A DNA stretch of 64,000 bases from Chloroflexota bacterium (GTDB lineage: Bacteria > Chloroflexota > UBA11872 > VXOZ01). The notes beneath the pieces were generated by a model. That model did not search any database. It saw only the letters and a program-made list of their open reading frames with translations, and was not told where the DNA came from. Position 1 is the stretch's first letter. Every line of letters begins with the position of its first letter. Position numbers and translations under genes: made by a program. Shown here one piece after another: positions 36,065-45,926 of this stretch. The stretch spans positions 17,572-81,571 of the forward strand of contig JAAXIC010000013.1 of the NCBI GenBank assembly GCA_012270555.1. The letters are read 5' to 3'.

Positions 36065-36322
36065 GTGGTAAGATGGGCAAGGCGAAACTGTATTGGCAAG
36101 GATGGTCATGCTTTGACGACTCAACTGATATTGTGGCTACTCACTTTTGTGGCGGCCGTTATCGGCATTGTTGTAGGAATCATGATGGTAATGCCGAAGC
36201 GTTCTACTGCCATTCGCTGGATAGGTCTCGCAATCGCCGTAGTGGCGCTAGCTGTCTTCGTCTATCAATTTCGCTCTTTCCCCATTGAAATCAACAGTGT
36301 GGACATTAGTCTCGATCAGTAG
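36065..36322 (+). CDS. small two-helix membrane protein
   Basis: This protein of at most 85 residues has two hydrophobic helices (ILWLLTFVAAVIGIVVGIMM and IRWIGLAIAVVALAVFVY), separated by a short basic loop, and a polar tail. No family recognised. The start is uncertain: GTG at 36065 gives the longest form, while TTG at 36113 with AAGGA ten bases upstream gives a ~69-residue protein starting near the first helix and is perhaps more likely. Confidence 0.5.
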   Translation: MVRWARRNCIGKDGHALTTQLILWLLTFVAAVIGIVVGIMMVMPKRSTAIRWIGLAIAVVALAVFVYQFRSFPIEINSVDISLDQ

Positions 36323-36536
36323 GCAACCCACCAATTCGGGTGCACGTCGGCTCGAACGGCAAGCGATAAAGATCACCGCTTGCATCGTTGGCTACGGGCA
36401 TGTGCCAGTTTGAGTGGGGCAAGCGGTCCCACCGGCCACGAAACGAGGCAGCTTTCATAGCTCGACCTATGCTGTTCCGCCCCGTTGCGACAGTCCTTCC
36501 GCTAGTACAGTATCCAAATCGAACACGAGCGCGGTT

Positions 36537-37124
36537 CTAGTACTGAAACTGCGGTTCCCATTCGCCTGGACCGTCTCGCAGAAGGTCAAAGAGATGCCAA
36601 ACCCCGCAGTAGAGGTCGCCGGGGCCGAAGAAGTCTCGGGCAACGCGCACGATTGAACCATCCGGCTTCTTGTGCAAGGCGGAAACGCCGGGCATGGCGT
36701 GGGAGTCGTAGTGCTCCTCCTCTGATCCGAACCCCATATCCTCGATGAACGTGGTGTCTTTGGCTGAGTACATCCGAAACCGCCAGCCCCGCTTGCCGGC
36801 CAGTCTTTGTTGCACTTCCGGGGCATCGGGTGACACTACTACAAAGGCTGCGCGGCTCTCCAGGTGGTGGAGCACACCATTGAACTCGTCAGCCCACATG
36901 GTGCAATAGGGGCAACCGGCGCCCATGTTGTGGATCAGAATCAAATCAGGCTTGTCGCCAAACAGTGCTGAGAGTTTCTTGCAGCCAGCGGGACCTGTGA
37001 GTTCATAGTCTGCCACAGACTCCGTAGGTAACTGACGACGAAGCTCCACCACCCGTTGCTTGGCCTTCTCTAAGTCAGCCATCGCTGTGGCAAGCTGAGT
37101 CTCAACTATCTCCTCGGTTTTCAT
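36537..37124 (-). CDS. DUF899 thioredoxin-like protein
   Basis: This 195-residue protein has the DUF899 pattern: an N-terminal helical EKAKQRVVELRRQLP segment, then a thioredoxin-like fold with LILIHNMGAGCPYCTMWADEFNG, whose CPYC is the redox pair, followed by VVSPDAPEVQQRLAGKRGW. Members are predicted dithiol-disulfide isomerases. AGGAAAGG supports the ATG at 37124. It is a single leftward gene between two intergenic gaps. Confidence 0.88.
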   Translation of the reverse strand: MKTEEIVETQLATAMADLEKAKQRVVELRRQLPTESVADYELTGPAGCKKLSALFGDKPDLILIHNMGAGCPYCTMWADEFNGVLHHLESRAAFVVVSPDAPEVQQRLAGKRGWRFRMYSAKDTTFIEDMGFGSEEEHYDSHAMPGVSALHKKPDGSIVRVARDFFGPGDLYCGVWHLFDLLRDGPGEWEPQFQY

Positions 37125-37250
37125 TAGGCCCTTTCCTTGTTAGCAATTGTCCAGGCTATGATAAGACGCAGAACAGTGCCCAGCACACGCGCTGTGGCAC
37201 CATGCGCATACTTCGGACAAAAGCACATCCGTCACTGAACGGCGCTCTGC

Positions 37251-39032
37251 TTACTTCTTTCCCTTCTCGGCTTGCACCGTGTAGAGCCGAATGACCTCCT
37301 GCACCGAGGTCGCATCCTCTGGGCTCCGGTCTTCCCGCACGAAGCCCACGACTCTGGGAAAGCGCAGCGCGTAGCCCATGTCATCTCCGTTTTGCTGGCC
37401 GCATGTGTGCGTGGGGCTGCGCGTAATCTCGTCAGCCTGGATCTCAACCACGTGGGTGGGATTGCTCCAGACATCCGGCACGATCTCGGCTTCTACCCGT
37501 GCTGGCTTTTCCTCAGCTCTTTCCTTGTCCAGCAACTCACGAATTTGAACCCATTCCTCCTCCGAGTAGCCGGTGCCAAGGCGGGAAATGGTCACAAACA
37601 GGTCACGCTCCTTGTCATAGACGCCGAGCAAGAGGGCGCCAATGCCAAACTGCGAGCGCGCACCTTTGCCATACCAGTACCCCAAGACGACGCAGTCTAC
37701 CGTATCGGAGAGTTCGCCCTGATACGAGCGCTTCATCTTGATCCAATCGAAGCTGCGGCGACCGGCCTGGTAGACCGAGTCGAGCTTCTTGGCCATCACC
37801 CCTTCCAGACCGTGTTCAATCTTGTCAGCAAAGAAGGCTTCGATCGCCGCTACGCTGTCGGTTTCTATGTTCTCCGTCACCTGCAAGACCGGGCCTTCCC
37901 GCAAGAAGCCAAGCATTTTCTCCCGCCGCTCGGTATAGGGTTGCCGCGTCAAGTCAGCCCCATCGAGATAGAGAAGATCGAAGAGTATTAAGCGGAGCGG
38001 AAGTTTCTCTGCCATCTCATCGACGTTGTGTTTGCGCCGTCTTTGCGTTGTCATCTGAAAGGGGAGAAAGGCACCGGTTTCCACGTCATACGCCAGCGCC
38101 TCGGAGTCGGCAATGAAGGTGTGCCCCGCCGCCTGTTCGCGCACCGCTGCCACCACGTCCGGAAACATGCCGCTGAAATTTTCCAAGTGCCGTGAATACA
38201 TGGTCACGTTCTCGCCATCGAAGTGCACCTGACACCGTATGCCGTCGAACTTGGGTTCCACGGCACACCGGCCGAGGCGCAAGACGAGGTTTTCCATCGT
38301 TTTTACACGCTCCGACGCCGCCGGAATTACGGGCGTGCCGACCACGATGTGAATATCCTGCAATCCATCCACGCCAGCCCGCCAGTAGTCCTTAGCAACG
38401 GTGGCCAAGTCACTACAAATGCTGTAGGCGCGTTCGATTGCCGGTCGATGCTCTTTGGAACCGGTGCGGGCGAACGAGAGCGCGTCCATGACCGTAGGAT
38501 CCCCTACGCCCAGCCGCAAGCGTCCGAGGGGAATACGCAGGAGATAGCGTACCTCTTGTTTGCCGACATTGCGCACGAGGTCGGCCAGCAGCGAGACTTT
38601 CTTTGCGACGGATCCTTCACCTTCCGTCAGAGCAACTTCCGTAAGGCGCTCGAAGACATGGGCGACCGTGACGGAGCCTTGCTCGCGCTCGATCAACTCC
38701 TCCGCCACCGCGCCATAATCCCCGATCTCGCTGAAGCGGTTATGCACGTCGTCAAGGGCCGCTCCCGTACCCTCCGCCACTACCTCGGCAGTCAGTTGCT
38801 CGCCGACGCCAAACTCGATGGGCGCATAGAGGGGAGCGACTCGCCCCTGCAGGAGATAGATCACCTCGTCCATCTCCTCATGACGCGTCTTCGTAAAAAG
38901 GTTCGCCAGCAACTCCATCATGCGGATGCGGCTGCGCGTCGCGTCAAGTTCCGCGAAGTACGCGGTCAGTTGATGGAAGTAGAGAGCAGATAGTTCCTCA
39001 GTCGGATCGATGGCATTTGCGGTCGAGGACAT
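37251..39032 (-). CDS. ATP-dependent DNA ligase, archaeal/eukaryotic type
   Basis: Seals DNA nicks using ATP. The 593-residue layout is that of archaeal Lig: an alpha-helical DNA-binding N-domain (about 1-210; LFTKTRHEEMDEVIYLLQG), then the adenylation domain with motif I KFDGIRCQVHF (catalytic Lys), DSEALAYD, FDLLYLDG, EGVMAK and KMKRSY, and a C-terminal OB domain (VDCVVLGYWYGKG). Bacteria usually rely on NAD-dependent LigA, so this is an additional repair-type ligase. It is not LigD-like: there is no Ku, polymerase or phosphoesterase domain here. Confidence 0.94.
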   Translation of the reverse strand: MSSTANAIDPTEELSALYFHQLTAYFAELDATRSRIRMMELLANLFTKTRHEEMDEVIYLLQGRVAPLYAPIEFGVGEQLTAEVVAEGTGAALDDVHNRFSEIGDYGAVAEELIEREQGSVTVAHVFERLTEVALTEGEGSVAKKVSLLADLVRNVGKQEVRYLLRIPLGRLRLGVGDPTVMDALSFARTGSKEHRPAIERAYSICSDLATVAKDYWRAGVDGLQDIHIVVGTPVIPAASERVKTMENLVLRLGRCAVEPKFDGIRCQVHFDGENVTMYSRHLENFSGMFPDVVAAVREQAAGHTFIADSEALAYDVETGAFLPFQMTTQRRRKHNVDEMAEKLPLRLILFDLLYLDGADLTRQPYTERREKMLGFLREGPVLQVTENIETDSVAAIEAFFADKIEHGLEGVMAKKLDSVYQAGRRSFDWIKMKRSYQGELSDTVDCVVLGYWYGKGARSQFGIGALLLGVYDKERDLFVTISRLGTGYSEEEWVQIRELLDKERAEEKPARVEAEIVPDVWSNPTHVVEIQADEITRSPTHTCGQQNGDDMGYALRFPRVVGFVREDRSPEDATSVQEVIRLYTVQAEKGKK

Positions 39033-39277
39033 AGCTACACACGCCTCTCCTATGAGTTATCTCCGAGAGATACAAAAGATCAGTCAGACTGGGAAGTGTG
39101 AGCAAAACACACTCATGGGGCTACAAAAAGGATAGCAAAGATGCGTGGTTGGAGCATCTCTGTCGTGACCGGCGACAACTTTCTTGCTCCCTTGCATCCA
39201 GCTTGCTCCCTTGTATCCAGCGCAATTCCCTCCTGCGGTGACCTTTGCATAACTAGGCCCAAGGGCAAGGAGTCACA

Positions 39278-39310
39278 CCCTCTCCTTGGGGAGAGGGCCG
39301 GGGTGAGGGG
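39278..39310. repeat. hairpin repeat, CCCTCTCC/GGAGAGGG, followed by GGGTGAGGGG
   Basis: CCCTCTCC-TTGG-GGAGAGGG (39278-39297) continues into CCGGGGTGAGGGG. It is an inverted copy of the repeat at 39402-39437. Confidence 0.7.
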
Positions 39311-39401
39311 ATTTCTTGCCTTTTTAGTCGCATAACATGTACAGTCAATACATATAAGAACCAAAACGGTCAAGAACAAGCTGGTGCTCGAGGTGCCTTC
39401 A

Positions 39402-39437
39402 CCCTCACCCTAACCCTCTCCCGTCGAGGGAGAGGGG
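39402..39437. repeat. hairpin repeat, CCCTCACCCTAACCCTCTCCC type
   Basis: CCCTCACCCTAA leads into CCCTCTCCC-GTCGA-GGGAGAGGG. With the opposite copy at 39278-39310 it brackets about 90 bases, giving a possible larger foldback element. Confidence 0.7.
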
Positions 39438-39638
39438 ACTGCCTCGCTGCGGCAAGGGTTTTTGCAAAGGTCTCTCCCGCGGAAGTGCTTGCCGCCAAGA
39501 GCCGCCAAAATGCGCTCGGCCCTCAGAGTCCTTTACCCTCTGCCTTGACGCGGTCATAGGATCTTCTTGGCGGCGCATGCCAACTGCGGTATCGTAAGAG
39601 ACACCGGCAGCAGGCACAAGCATCGCATAGGAGGCGGC

Positions 39639-40766
39639 ATGGCCGGATCGGTTCGGCTGGGGCATCTCTTTGGCATACCGCTGGCGATTCACTACACCTG
39701 GCTCATTGCCGCCGGCTTGGCCACTGTCATCCTCTCCCCTGCAATACTTCCTTTCGACCGTCCGGGCTTGTCAACTCCCGTGTACTGGCTGGTCGGCGCA
39801 ACCGCAAGCGCCCTGTTCTTTAGCTCGGTCGTGGCCCACGAGCTGTGCCACGCGCTGGTAGCGCGGCACTTTGGCATTCCGGTGCGGGGCATTACGCTCT
39901 TTGTCTTTGGCGGGATCTCCACCCTTGCGCGCGAAGCGCGGAAACCGACGCACGAACTGCTCATTGCGACCGCCGGGCCCGCGTGCAGCCTCACCCTATG
40001 CGTCGCACTCTTCACACTGCAACGCCTCATGCAACCCCATTGGGCGCTCGGCAGTAGAGTGATACTCTACCTGAGCCTGGCGAATCTCTTCTTCACCCTC
40101 TTCAATCTCATTCCCGCGCTGCCACTGGATGGCGGGAGAGCGTTGCGCGCGGCCATTTGGTACTTCAGCGGAAGCTTTGGGCTGGCTACGAGAATCGCAA
40201 CCATCTTGGGGCACTTGCTGGGATTCGGCTTGATAGGGCTGGCGCTGTTCACAATCGCGTCGTACGGCGAATGGATTCTCGGGGGACTGCTGATTGTGCT
40301 CGGCTGGTTCGTTCACAGTGCGGCGGAAATGGCGCAGCAGAATGCGCAAAACCGTGACCTAACCTTGGGCGTCACCTTGAATGACGTGCCCCGGAGCGAC
40401 GTTGCCTTCGTCGCACCCGACACATTGCTCCAAACGCTCGTGTACGACTACCTACTCGCAGAAAACTCTGCCCCAAGCCTGCTTGCGGTGATGCGCCATG
40501 GCACGCTCCTTGGCATCGTTACGGCAAGAGAGATTCGGCGGGTGCCCAGCGTCCATTGGTCGCACACACAGGCGCAAGACGTCATGATTGAGAGCTCACC
40601 GCAGGAATTCCTGGCGCCAGCGACACCGCTCGAAGACGCCCTGGAACACATGGAAGTAGGGCGCTTAAGCTACGTAGTCGTAGCGAACGGCGAGGAAGAG
40701 CGCCTCGAGGTGATCAGCTACAACGATATGCTTCACTTCTTGCACCGCAGGCAGGAAGCGCCCTGA
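39639..40766 (+). CDS. M50 site-2-protease-family metalloprotease with CBS domains
   Basis: This ~375-residue polytopic membrane protease performs intramembrane cleavage. It starts MAGSVRLGHLFGIPLAIHYTW, has the zinc motif HELCH (HExxH) in the second membrane region and the third ligand motif LIPALPLDGGRAL (NxxPxPxLDGG form). After six or so helices, a cytoplasmic tail (about 255-375) carries a CBS domain pair (LGIVTAREI, VISYNDMLHFL), which in related proteases senses adenine nucleotides. ATG at 39639 is preceded by TAGGAGG, so the longer frame from 39567 is rejected. Confidence 0.94.
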   Translation: MAGSVRLGHLFGIPLAIHYTWLIAAGLATVILSPAILPFDRPGLSTPVYWLVGATASALFFSSVVAHELCHALVARHFGIPVRGITLFVFGGISTLAREARKPTHELLIATAGPACSLTLCVALFTLQRLMQPHWALGSRVILYLSLANLFFTLFNLIPALPLDGGRALRAAIWYFSGSFGLATRIATILGHLLGFGLIGLALFTIASYGEWILGGLLIVLGWFVHSAAEMAQQNAQNRDLTLGVTLNDVPRSDVAFVAPDTLLQTLVYDYLLAENSAPSLLAVMRHGTLLGIVTAREIRRVPSVHWSHTQAQDVMIESSPQEFLAPATPLEDALEHMEVGRLSYVVVANGEEERLEVISYNDMLHFLHRRQEAP

Positions 40767-41038
40767 AAGCGTATGGCGGCTGAGCGTTCGTGAGACCTGC
40801 ACCTTCCGGCAACGACTACAAGACCGCATTCACCCGCTGGATGGATGAGAATCCCGGTGGTTGCCTTTCCTCTCTCTATGCGGCAACGCTGGGATCTCTA
40901 TCATGCAACTGGGCCACCCAGTTTCATCCGGTCGGAGCCTCTCAATAACACTAAGGAACCTCTCAACGAATTCTAAGGTTGTTTTGGCGTAAAGTTAAGG
41001 TAGCCCGGGAAGAGTGAGCGCGTTGCATCCGGCGCCGG

Positions 41039-42406
41039 TCACTCACTCTGCCGCGCGAGGGCCGCGCGCAGACGTTCTCGCTCCGACGCTAGCGACGCGC
41101 TCACCTCGACCGAGTACGGCGGGTCGGCAGTCTCTAGAGCGTGCAAGCGCGACGGCAACGCTTGGCGCTGCCACTTTGCTCTCTCTCGCGCCGCCCCTAG
41201 GTCACTGTGGCCCGCAGGCAAGCGCTTTCCCTCACACATGACGGGAATGAGTAGAGGCGTACCGTCTGGCACGTCCTCATCCGCCAGCGCGATTACGTCG
41301 CGCGTGTACGTTCCACTCTCCTGGAAGCGATAGACCTGCTTCCGGCCCGGCAGCGAAGACTTACCGGCGGAGAGTTTCATGCGTCCGCGCCCGCCGTACG
41401 CTACGAGCTTGTACGCGCAGTCTATGGTGGGCGCATCGCTGGATACGCTCATGCGCGTGCCCACGCCAAAGCCGTCGATCGGCGCCCCTCGGCTTATGAG
41501 GCGGGATATGGCGTACTCATCGAGGCTGTTGCTGGCAAAGATCTCCACGTGCTGGAGACCCGCGTCGTCGAGGATACGCCGGGAGGCACGCGCTAGTTCC
41601 TCTAAATCACCGGAATCCAGGCGGATCGCCCGCACTCGGAACGCATCGCCCAGTTCTCGCGCGAGTGTAATAATCTTCTTCACACCCGCCAAAGTATCGT
41701 ACGTATCGACTAACAACACCGTATCCGGATAGAGCGCGGCAAATTGCCGGAACGCATCCAGCTCGTCAGCATGCGCCTGAATGTAACTGTGCGCCATGGT
41801 TCCCCGGACCGGAATGCCGTAGCGTTTCCCGGCAAGGACGTTGGAGGTTGCCGCCACACCAGCCACGTGAAAGGCACGCGCGCCCCTGACCGCGGAGTCA
41901 ATGCCGTGGGCGCGCCGCGAACCAAAGTCCACCACGGCGGACCCTTGTGCCGCCTGGACCACGCGTGCAGCTTTCGATGCCATGAGGGTCTGGAAGTGTA
42001 CTTGATTGATAAGCAGAGTCTCTACTAACTGTGCTTGAGGCAGTTGCGCCTCAACGACGACCAATGGTTCCAAGGGGAATGCCACGGTACCTTCCGGCAA
42101 CGCATGTACGGTACCTGCGAATCGAAAGTCCGCCAGGTATTCCAGGAATTCCGGGGAAAAGCTTCCCAACTCTGCCAGGAAGCCAAGCGCCTCAGCAGAA
42201 AAGGTCAGATTTTCCAAGTAGCGCAGCACGTCGGCGACACCGCATACGACGAGGTAGTTCCATCCCTTTGGCAGACGCCGCACGAAGAAGTCGAATACTG
42301 CTACATCGTCCATGTCCTCGCGAAAATATGCTTGCAGCATCGTGAGAGCGTAGAGATCAGTGAAGAGGGCGGCGTCGGGACTTTCTTCCCAGTCGCGCGG
42401 CAACAT
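41039..42406 (-). CDS. pncB: nicotinate phosphoribosyltransferase
   Basis: Makes nicotinate mononucleotide from nicotinate and PRPP in the NAD salvage pathway. The 455-residue protein shows DLYALTMLQAYF at the N-terminus, the FFVRRLPKGWNYLV segment, VVDFGSRRAHGIDSAVRGARA around the active site, GTMAHSYIQAH with the conserved His, and VDTYDTLAG. GGGAG upstream supports the ATG at 42406. It is a single gene, transcribed leftward. Confidence 0.95.
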   Translation of the reverse strand: MLPRDWEESPDAALFTDLYALTMLQAYFREDMDDVAVFDFFVRRLPKGWNYLVVCGVADVLRYLENLTFSAEALGFLAELGSFSPEFLEYLADFRFAGTVHALPEGTVAFPLEPLVVVEAQLPQAQLVETLLINQVHFQTLMASKAARVVQAAQGSAVVDFGSRRAHGIDSAVRGARAFHVAGVAATSNVLAGKRYGIPVRGTMAHSYIQAHADELDAFRQFAALYPDTVLLVDTYDTLAGVKKIITLARELGDAFRVRAIRLDSGDLEELARASRRILDDAGLQHVEIFASNSLDEYAISRLISRGAPIDGFGVGTRMSVSSDAPTIDCAYKLVAYGGRGRMKLSAGKSSLPGRKQVYRFQESGTYTRDVIALADEDVPDGTPLLIPVMCEGKRLPAGHSDLGAARERAKWQRQALPSRLHALETADPPYSVEVSASLASERERLRAALARQSE

Positions 42407-42445
42407 AGCGGCACTCCCTAGTAACCATTGGTGCTCGTTGAAAAG

Positions 42446-42705
42446 TCAGAGGATGAACTGAGCGATGGAGTGTCTGACGACACCGTGTCGATCGGGCTTG
42501 AGGCCATTCCACTGCACCAGAAGGTCGAACGCTGCCAGCAGATTCCCCAGATGAGACGTGAAGCACCCCCACCCTCAATGGCGTAGCGCAGACCAACGGT
42601 CACCAGTTCGCTTGGGAAGAGCGCTGCTTGACCGGGGTGTGGCACGTCTTGCATGGCTTCACCTGCCCGACAAAACAGTTCAGTGCCATCATCTACGCTA
42701 ACCAT
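42446..42705 (-). pseudogene. probable transposase remnant with internal deletion and frameshift
   Basis: A perfect GGAGGAG lies before an ATG at 42705, which opens MVSVDDGTELFCRAGEAMQD followed by FPSELVTVGLRYAIEGG, like the N-terminus of a DDE transposase. Near 42538 the sense changes frame to LAAFDLLVQWNGLKPDR and ends SIAQFIL-stop at 42446, resembling a transposase C-terminus. The catalytic middle is missing. This reads as a decayed insertion-sequence relic. Family assignment is from pattern memory only. Confidence 0.4.
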
Positions 42706-42949
42706 GAGGCGCTCCTCCTGTGGGCACGGTACTCAATCCACAGCATGGAGCATCCCCATGATAGCTTCAACTCTGCCTCAAACTAGCACTAGTGGTTAGG
42801 AGATGCAGTTTTCGACTTTGCGGGAAGCGAAGTTTTCTGCGCCAAACTGGTACGGTGCGCATGAGAGTGTCTGCGGAGTGGCGTCAATTTCCGTGAGAAA
42901 AGTGCCTGGTACAAACACAATAGCAGTACCGCAAGCAACTGCCGTGCCG

Positions 42950-42955
42950 TATAAT
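42950..42955 (+). promoter_or_regulatory. candidate -10 box for guaB
   Basis: TATAAT (perfect) ends 56 bases before the guaB start. The -35 region at 17-base spacing (TACCGC) does not match consensus, so the promoter is only partly supported. Confidence 0.4.
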
Positions 42956-43011
42956 GGGAGCAAGAGAGCAAGCGAGCGTGTGCGTTACTTGCAGCAGAGG
43001 AGGGACTGCCG

Positions 43012-44553
43012 GTGATACGGAATGATCCTGCCGGGAGCGAGAGCCTACCCACTACACTTGAGCCCCTCGCTCCGACCAGCGACCCCATGTCCGCCGACAA
43101 GTTGCTGAAGCAAGGTCTGACCTTCGACGACGTTGTACTCATTCCCGATTATTCCGCTGTTTTGCCCAAAGACGCCGATACCCGCACGTGGCTGACCCCG
43201 ACGATTGCCCTGAATATTCCCCTGATTTCCGCCGCCATGGATACCGTGACCGAAGCGCGGCTGGCTATCGCGCTGGCGCGTGAAGGCGGCCTCGGCGTCA
43301 TCCACCGCAACCTGGAAATCGACGTGCAGGCTGCCGAGGTGGATAAGGTCAAACGCTCGGAAGCCGGCATGATCGTGGATCCTATCACCTTGGGGCCCAA
43401 TGCCACCGTGCGCCAGGCCGTGGACCTGATGGAACGCTACCATATCTCCGGCGTACCCATCACCGAGAACGGCAAGCTGGTGGGTATTCTCACCAACCGC
43501 GACATTCGCTTCGAGGAGAATCTCGACCAGCCCGTCCAGAACGTAATGACCAAGGAGAACCTGGTCACGGTTCCCGTGGGCACTACGTTGGAGGAAGCAA
43601 AGGAGATCTTGCGCCGCCACCGCATCGAAAAAGTCCCGGTGGTAGACGGCAGCTTCATGCTCAAAGGCCTTATAACAGTTAAAGATATTGCCAAGAAAAT
43701 TCAATTTCCGCTGGCGACCAAGGACGAAAAAGGACGCCTGCGCGTGGGCGCGGCCGTCGGCACAAGTGTCGAGGGCATCAAGCGCGCACAAGAGGTCGTA
43801 GCGGCCGGCGTTGACGTGCTGGTGCTCGATAGCGCCCACGGACACTCGGCGGGCGTTATCGAAACGCTGCGCAAGTTCAAGACGCTCTTCGACGTGCCGG
43901 TGATCGCCGGCAATATCGCCACGGCAGCCGCGGCAGAGGACCTCATCGCGGCCGGCGCGGACGCGCTGAAAGTGGGCGTGGGTCCCGCCTCCATCTGCAC
44001 CACGCGGGTCGTGACCGGCACCGGCGTGCCGCAGATCACGGCAATATCCGACGTCGCCGCCGTTGCCACGCAGTACGGCGTCCCGGTGATTGCTGACGGC
44101 GGCATCCAGTATGCGGGCGACGTGGCTAAGGCCATCGCTGCCGGCGCCGATACGGTGATGATCGGCTCGCTCTTCGCCGGCGTGGAAGAGAGTCCGGGCG
44201 AGGTAGTGCTCTACCAGGGCGAGCAGTTCAAAGAGTACCGCGGCATGGGCTCGCTTGGCGCCATGAAGGCGCGCACCGCCAGCCGCGACCGCTACTTCCA
44301 GGACTACATCGGCGAGGAGTCGAAGCTGGTGCCGGAAGGCATCGAGGGCCGCGTGCAGTACAAGGGACCCCTTTCGGCTCTGGTGATCCAACTCGTCGGC
44401 GGCCTGCGCCAAGCCATGGGTTACTGCGGCAACGCCAGCATCCAGGACATGAAGGAGCACGCGCGCTTCGTCCGCATGACCGCCTCCGGCCTCCGCGAAG
44501 CCCACCCCCACGATGTCATCCTGACCAAAGAAGCGCCGAACTACTCGCGGTAA
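43012..44553 (+). CDS. guaB: inosine-5'-monophosphate dehydrogenase
   Basis: Oxidises IMP to XMP, the first step to GMP. The 513-residue protein has the two-part TIM barrel ([19 protein letters not shown]) interrupted by a CBS pair (about 125-235, [13 protein letters not shown] and [11 protein letters not shown]). The catalytic Cys loop is [17 protein letters not shown], with the IMP site IADGGI and flap Arg-Tyr residues in [10 protein letters not shown] and SRDRYFQ. GTG at 43012 is chosen because AGAGGAGGG sits 7 bases upstream; the ATG at 43087 lacks a ribosome site. That gives about 25 residues more than usual at the N-terminus. Confidence 0.97.
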   Translation: MIRNDPAGSESLPTTLEPLAPTSDPMSADKLLKQGLTFDDVVLIPDYSAVLPKDADTRTWLTPTIALNIPLISAAMDTVTEARLAIALAREGGLGVIHRNLEIDVQAAEVDKVKRSEAGMIVDPITLGPNATVRQAVDLMERYHISGVPITENGKLVGILTNRDIRFEENLDQPVQNVMTKENLVTVPVGTTLEEAKEILRRHRIEKVPVVDGSFMLKGLITVKDIAKKIQFPLATKDEKGRLRVGAAVGTSVEGIKRAQEVVAAGVDVLVLDSAHGHSAGVIETLRKFKTLFDVPVIAGNIATAAAAEDLIAAGADALKVGVGPASICTTRVVTGTGVPQITAISDVAAVATQYGVPVIADGGIQYAGDVAKAIAAGADTVMIGSLFAGVEESPGEVVLYQGEQFKEYRGMGSLGAMKARTASRDRYFQDYIGEESKLVPEGIEGRVQYKGPLSALVIQLVGGLRQAMGYCGNASIQDMKEHARFVRMTASGLREAHPHDVILTKEAPNYSR

Positions 44554-44591
44554 ATGGCAAGATCGCTTCTCTTGGGCAAGCTGCTCTCTCA

Positions 44592-45926
44592 ATGGGACTT
44601 GGCCGTATGAGTGTCCAGGGTGCATTGCAATTTGATGAAATATCCTTTCGCGATCCTGCGTTCACTTCAAATCGCGATGCGCCCGTCCATCGGTGGGTGC
44701 CCTGGATTGCGGGATATTCAAAGCATTTCGTTGCAGACGCAATCGCTCGCTATGCCAAAGGGCATAGTGTTGTCCTTGATCCGTTTGCAGGTGTTGGAAC
44801 CACGCTAATTGAAGTGGATCTCGCAGGGCATGAAGCCATTGGATTTGAGATAAATCCCTACGCCGCTTTCGCTTCCCAGACGAAGTTGAACGCGCATCGC
44901 GTTAATCCAGACCGCCTGCGTAGAACCGTGCAAAGTTTCGGTGTATTCATGCGCGGCGCCCTCCGGGAGAACAGCACACCCCGCTCGCAACCCCCTCAAG
45001 GCTTTCGCACGCGCTCCCCGTTCTACAGTCCTAAAGTTCAGCACAAGGTGCTGTTGGCGCTAGATTTCATAAACGAACAAGATGTTCCGGTTGCGGACGT
45101 CTTCCGGCTCGCGTTCGCTGCTTCAATGGTTGAGTATTCCAACTATTCATACGAACCCAGTTTGGGCCGCAAGGTGACCGTTGGGCGTCCTGAGGTAGAC
45201 GACTTCCCGGTTATGGAATTGCTCGCCAAGAGAGTGTCAGAGATGGCAGATGATGTAGCTTGGTATCGTCACACAAGGGTATTGGGAAAGCGACGAGGCA
45301 GTCGCGTTTTTGAAGAGTCTTTCTTCGATGGGTACCAGGAGATTGAAGAGCAAAGCGTGGACTTGCTCATCACCTCGCCTCCCTATCTCAACAACTATCA
45401 TTACAATCGAAACACCCGCCCCCATCTCTATTGGTTGGGGTATTGCAGATCTCCGCAGGACTTCAGGCGCTTGGAGAAACTGAACTTCGGCACCTACTGG
45501 CAGAATGCCCGAGACCAAGCACGTATCGAACTCGATCCGTCAATTGAGGATTCTGAAATTCGCCAGACTATCGAGTCGGTGCGGCAGATGAACCCAGAGA
45601 AAGGCATCTATGGCGGAAGTGGTTGGGCCAATTATGCAGCACAGTATTTCAACGATTGCCTGCGTTTCGTAAAAGGTGCAGAGTGGTGCCTCCGACCCGG
45701 CGCAACTGCTTTGATTGTGATTGGCAATAGTATTCTGCAGGGCGTTCCAATCCCAACTGACCAATTCCTTGCAAGAATTGCTGAATTGAGCGGTTTCCAA
45801 GTTGTTGACATCCACATTCCTAGAGAAGCGAGAGTGGGAAACAGCATTGTCAACTCCAGCGTACGTGCGGGGTCAAGTAATGGCCACGGACTGTATGAAG
45901 CAGTTGTTGAATTGCGCCGTGTATGA
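44592..45926 (+). CDS. type II DNA amino-methyltransferase (TSPPY class)
   Basis: This 444-residue S-adenosylmethionine-dependent N4-cytosine or N6-adenine DNA methyltransferase protects host sites. The SAM motif DPFAGVGTT lies at residues 63-71 and the catalytic TSPPY at 261-265. The ~190-residue gap between them holds the likely target-recognition part, an I-TRD-IV (alpha-class-like) order. The stop overlaps the next gene's start (ATGA), so the two are translationally coupled. Lower GC than the flanking genes suggests horizontal origin. ATG at 44607 is a possible alternative start. Confidence 0.92.
   Translation: MGLGRMSVQGALQFDEISFRDPAFTSNRDAPVHRWVPWIAGYSKHFVADAIARYAKGHSVVLDPFAGVGTTLIEVDLAGHEAIGFEINPYAAFASQTKLNAHRVNPDRLRRTVQSFGVFMRGALRENSTPRSQPPQGFRTRSPFYSPKVQHKVLLALDFINEQDVPVADVFRLAFAASMVEYSNYSYEPSLGRKVTVGRPEVDDFPVMELLAKRVSEMADDVAWYRHTRVLGKRRGSRVFEESFFDGYQEIEEQSVDLLITSPPYLNNYHYNRNTRPHLYWLGYCRSPQDFRRLEKLNFGTYWQNARDQARIELDPSIEDSEIRQTIESVRQMNPEKGIYGGSGWANYAAQYFNDCLRFVKGAEWCLRPGATALIVIGNSILQGVPIPTDQFLARIAELSGFQVVDIHIPREARVGNSIVNSSVRAGSSNGHGLYEAVVELRRV

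Larger units (their letters stand above)
39033..39638. other. 606-base intergenic region with paired repeats
   Basis: No supported gene. It holds the two opposing CCCTCTCC-type repeats listed separately and low-complexity sequence. Confidence 0.5.

Noticed and set aside
42357..42596. Leftward 79-codon frame between pncB and guaB
   Set aside because: Out of frame with both halves of the transposase relic and overlaps the pncB start.
43045..44625. 526-codon leftward frame opposite guaB
   Set aside because: His/Arg/Gly-rich antisense shadow; guaB on the plus strand has all catalytic motifs.
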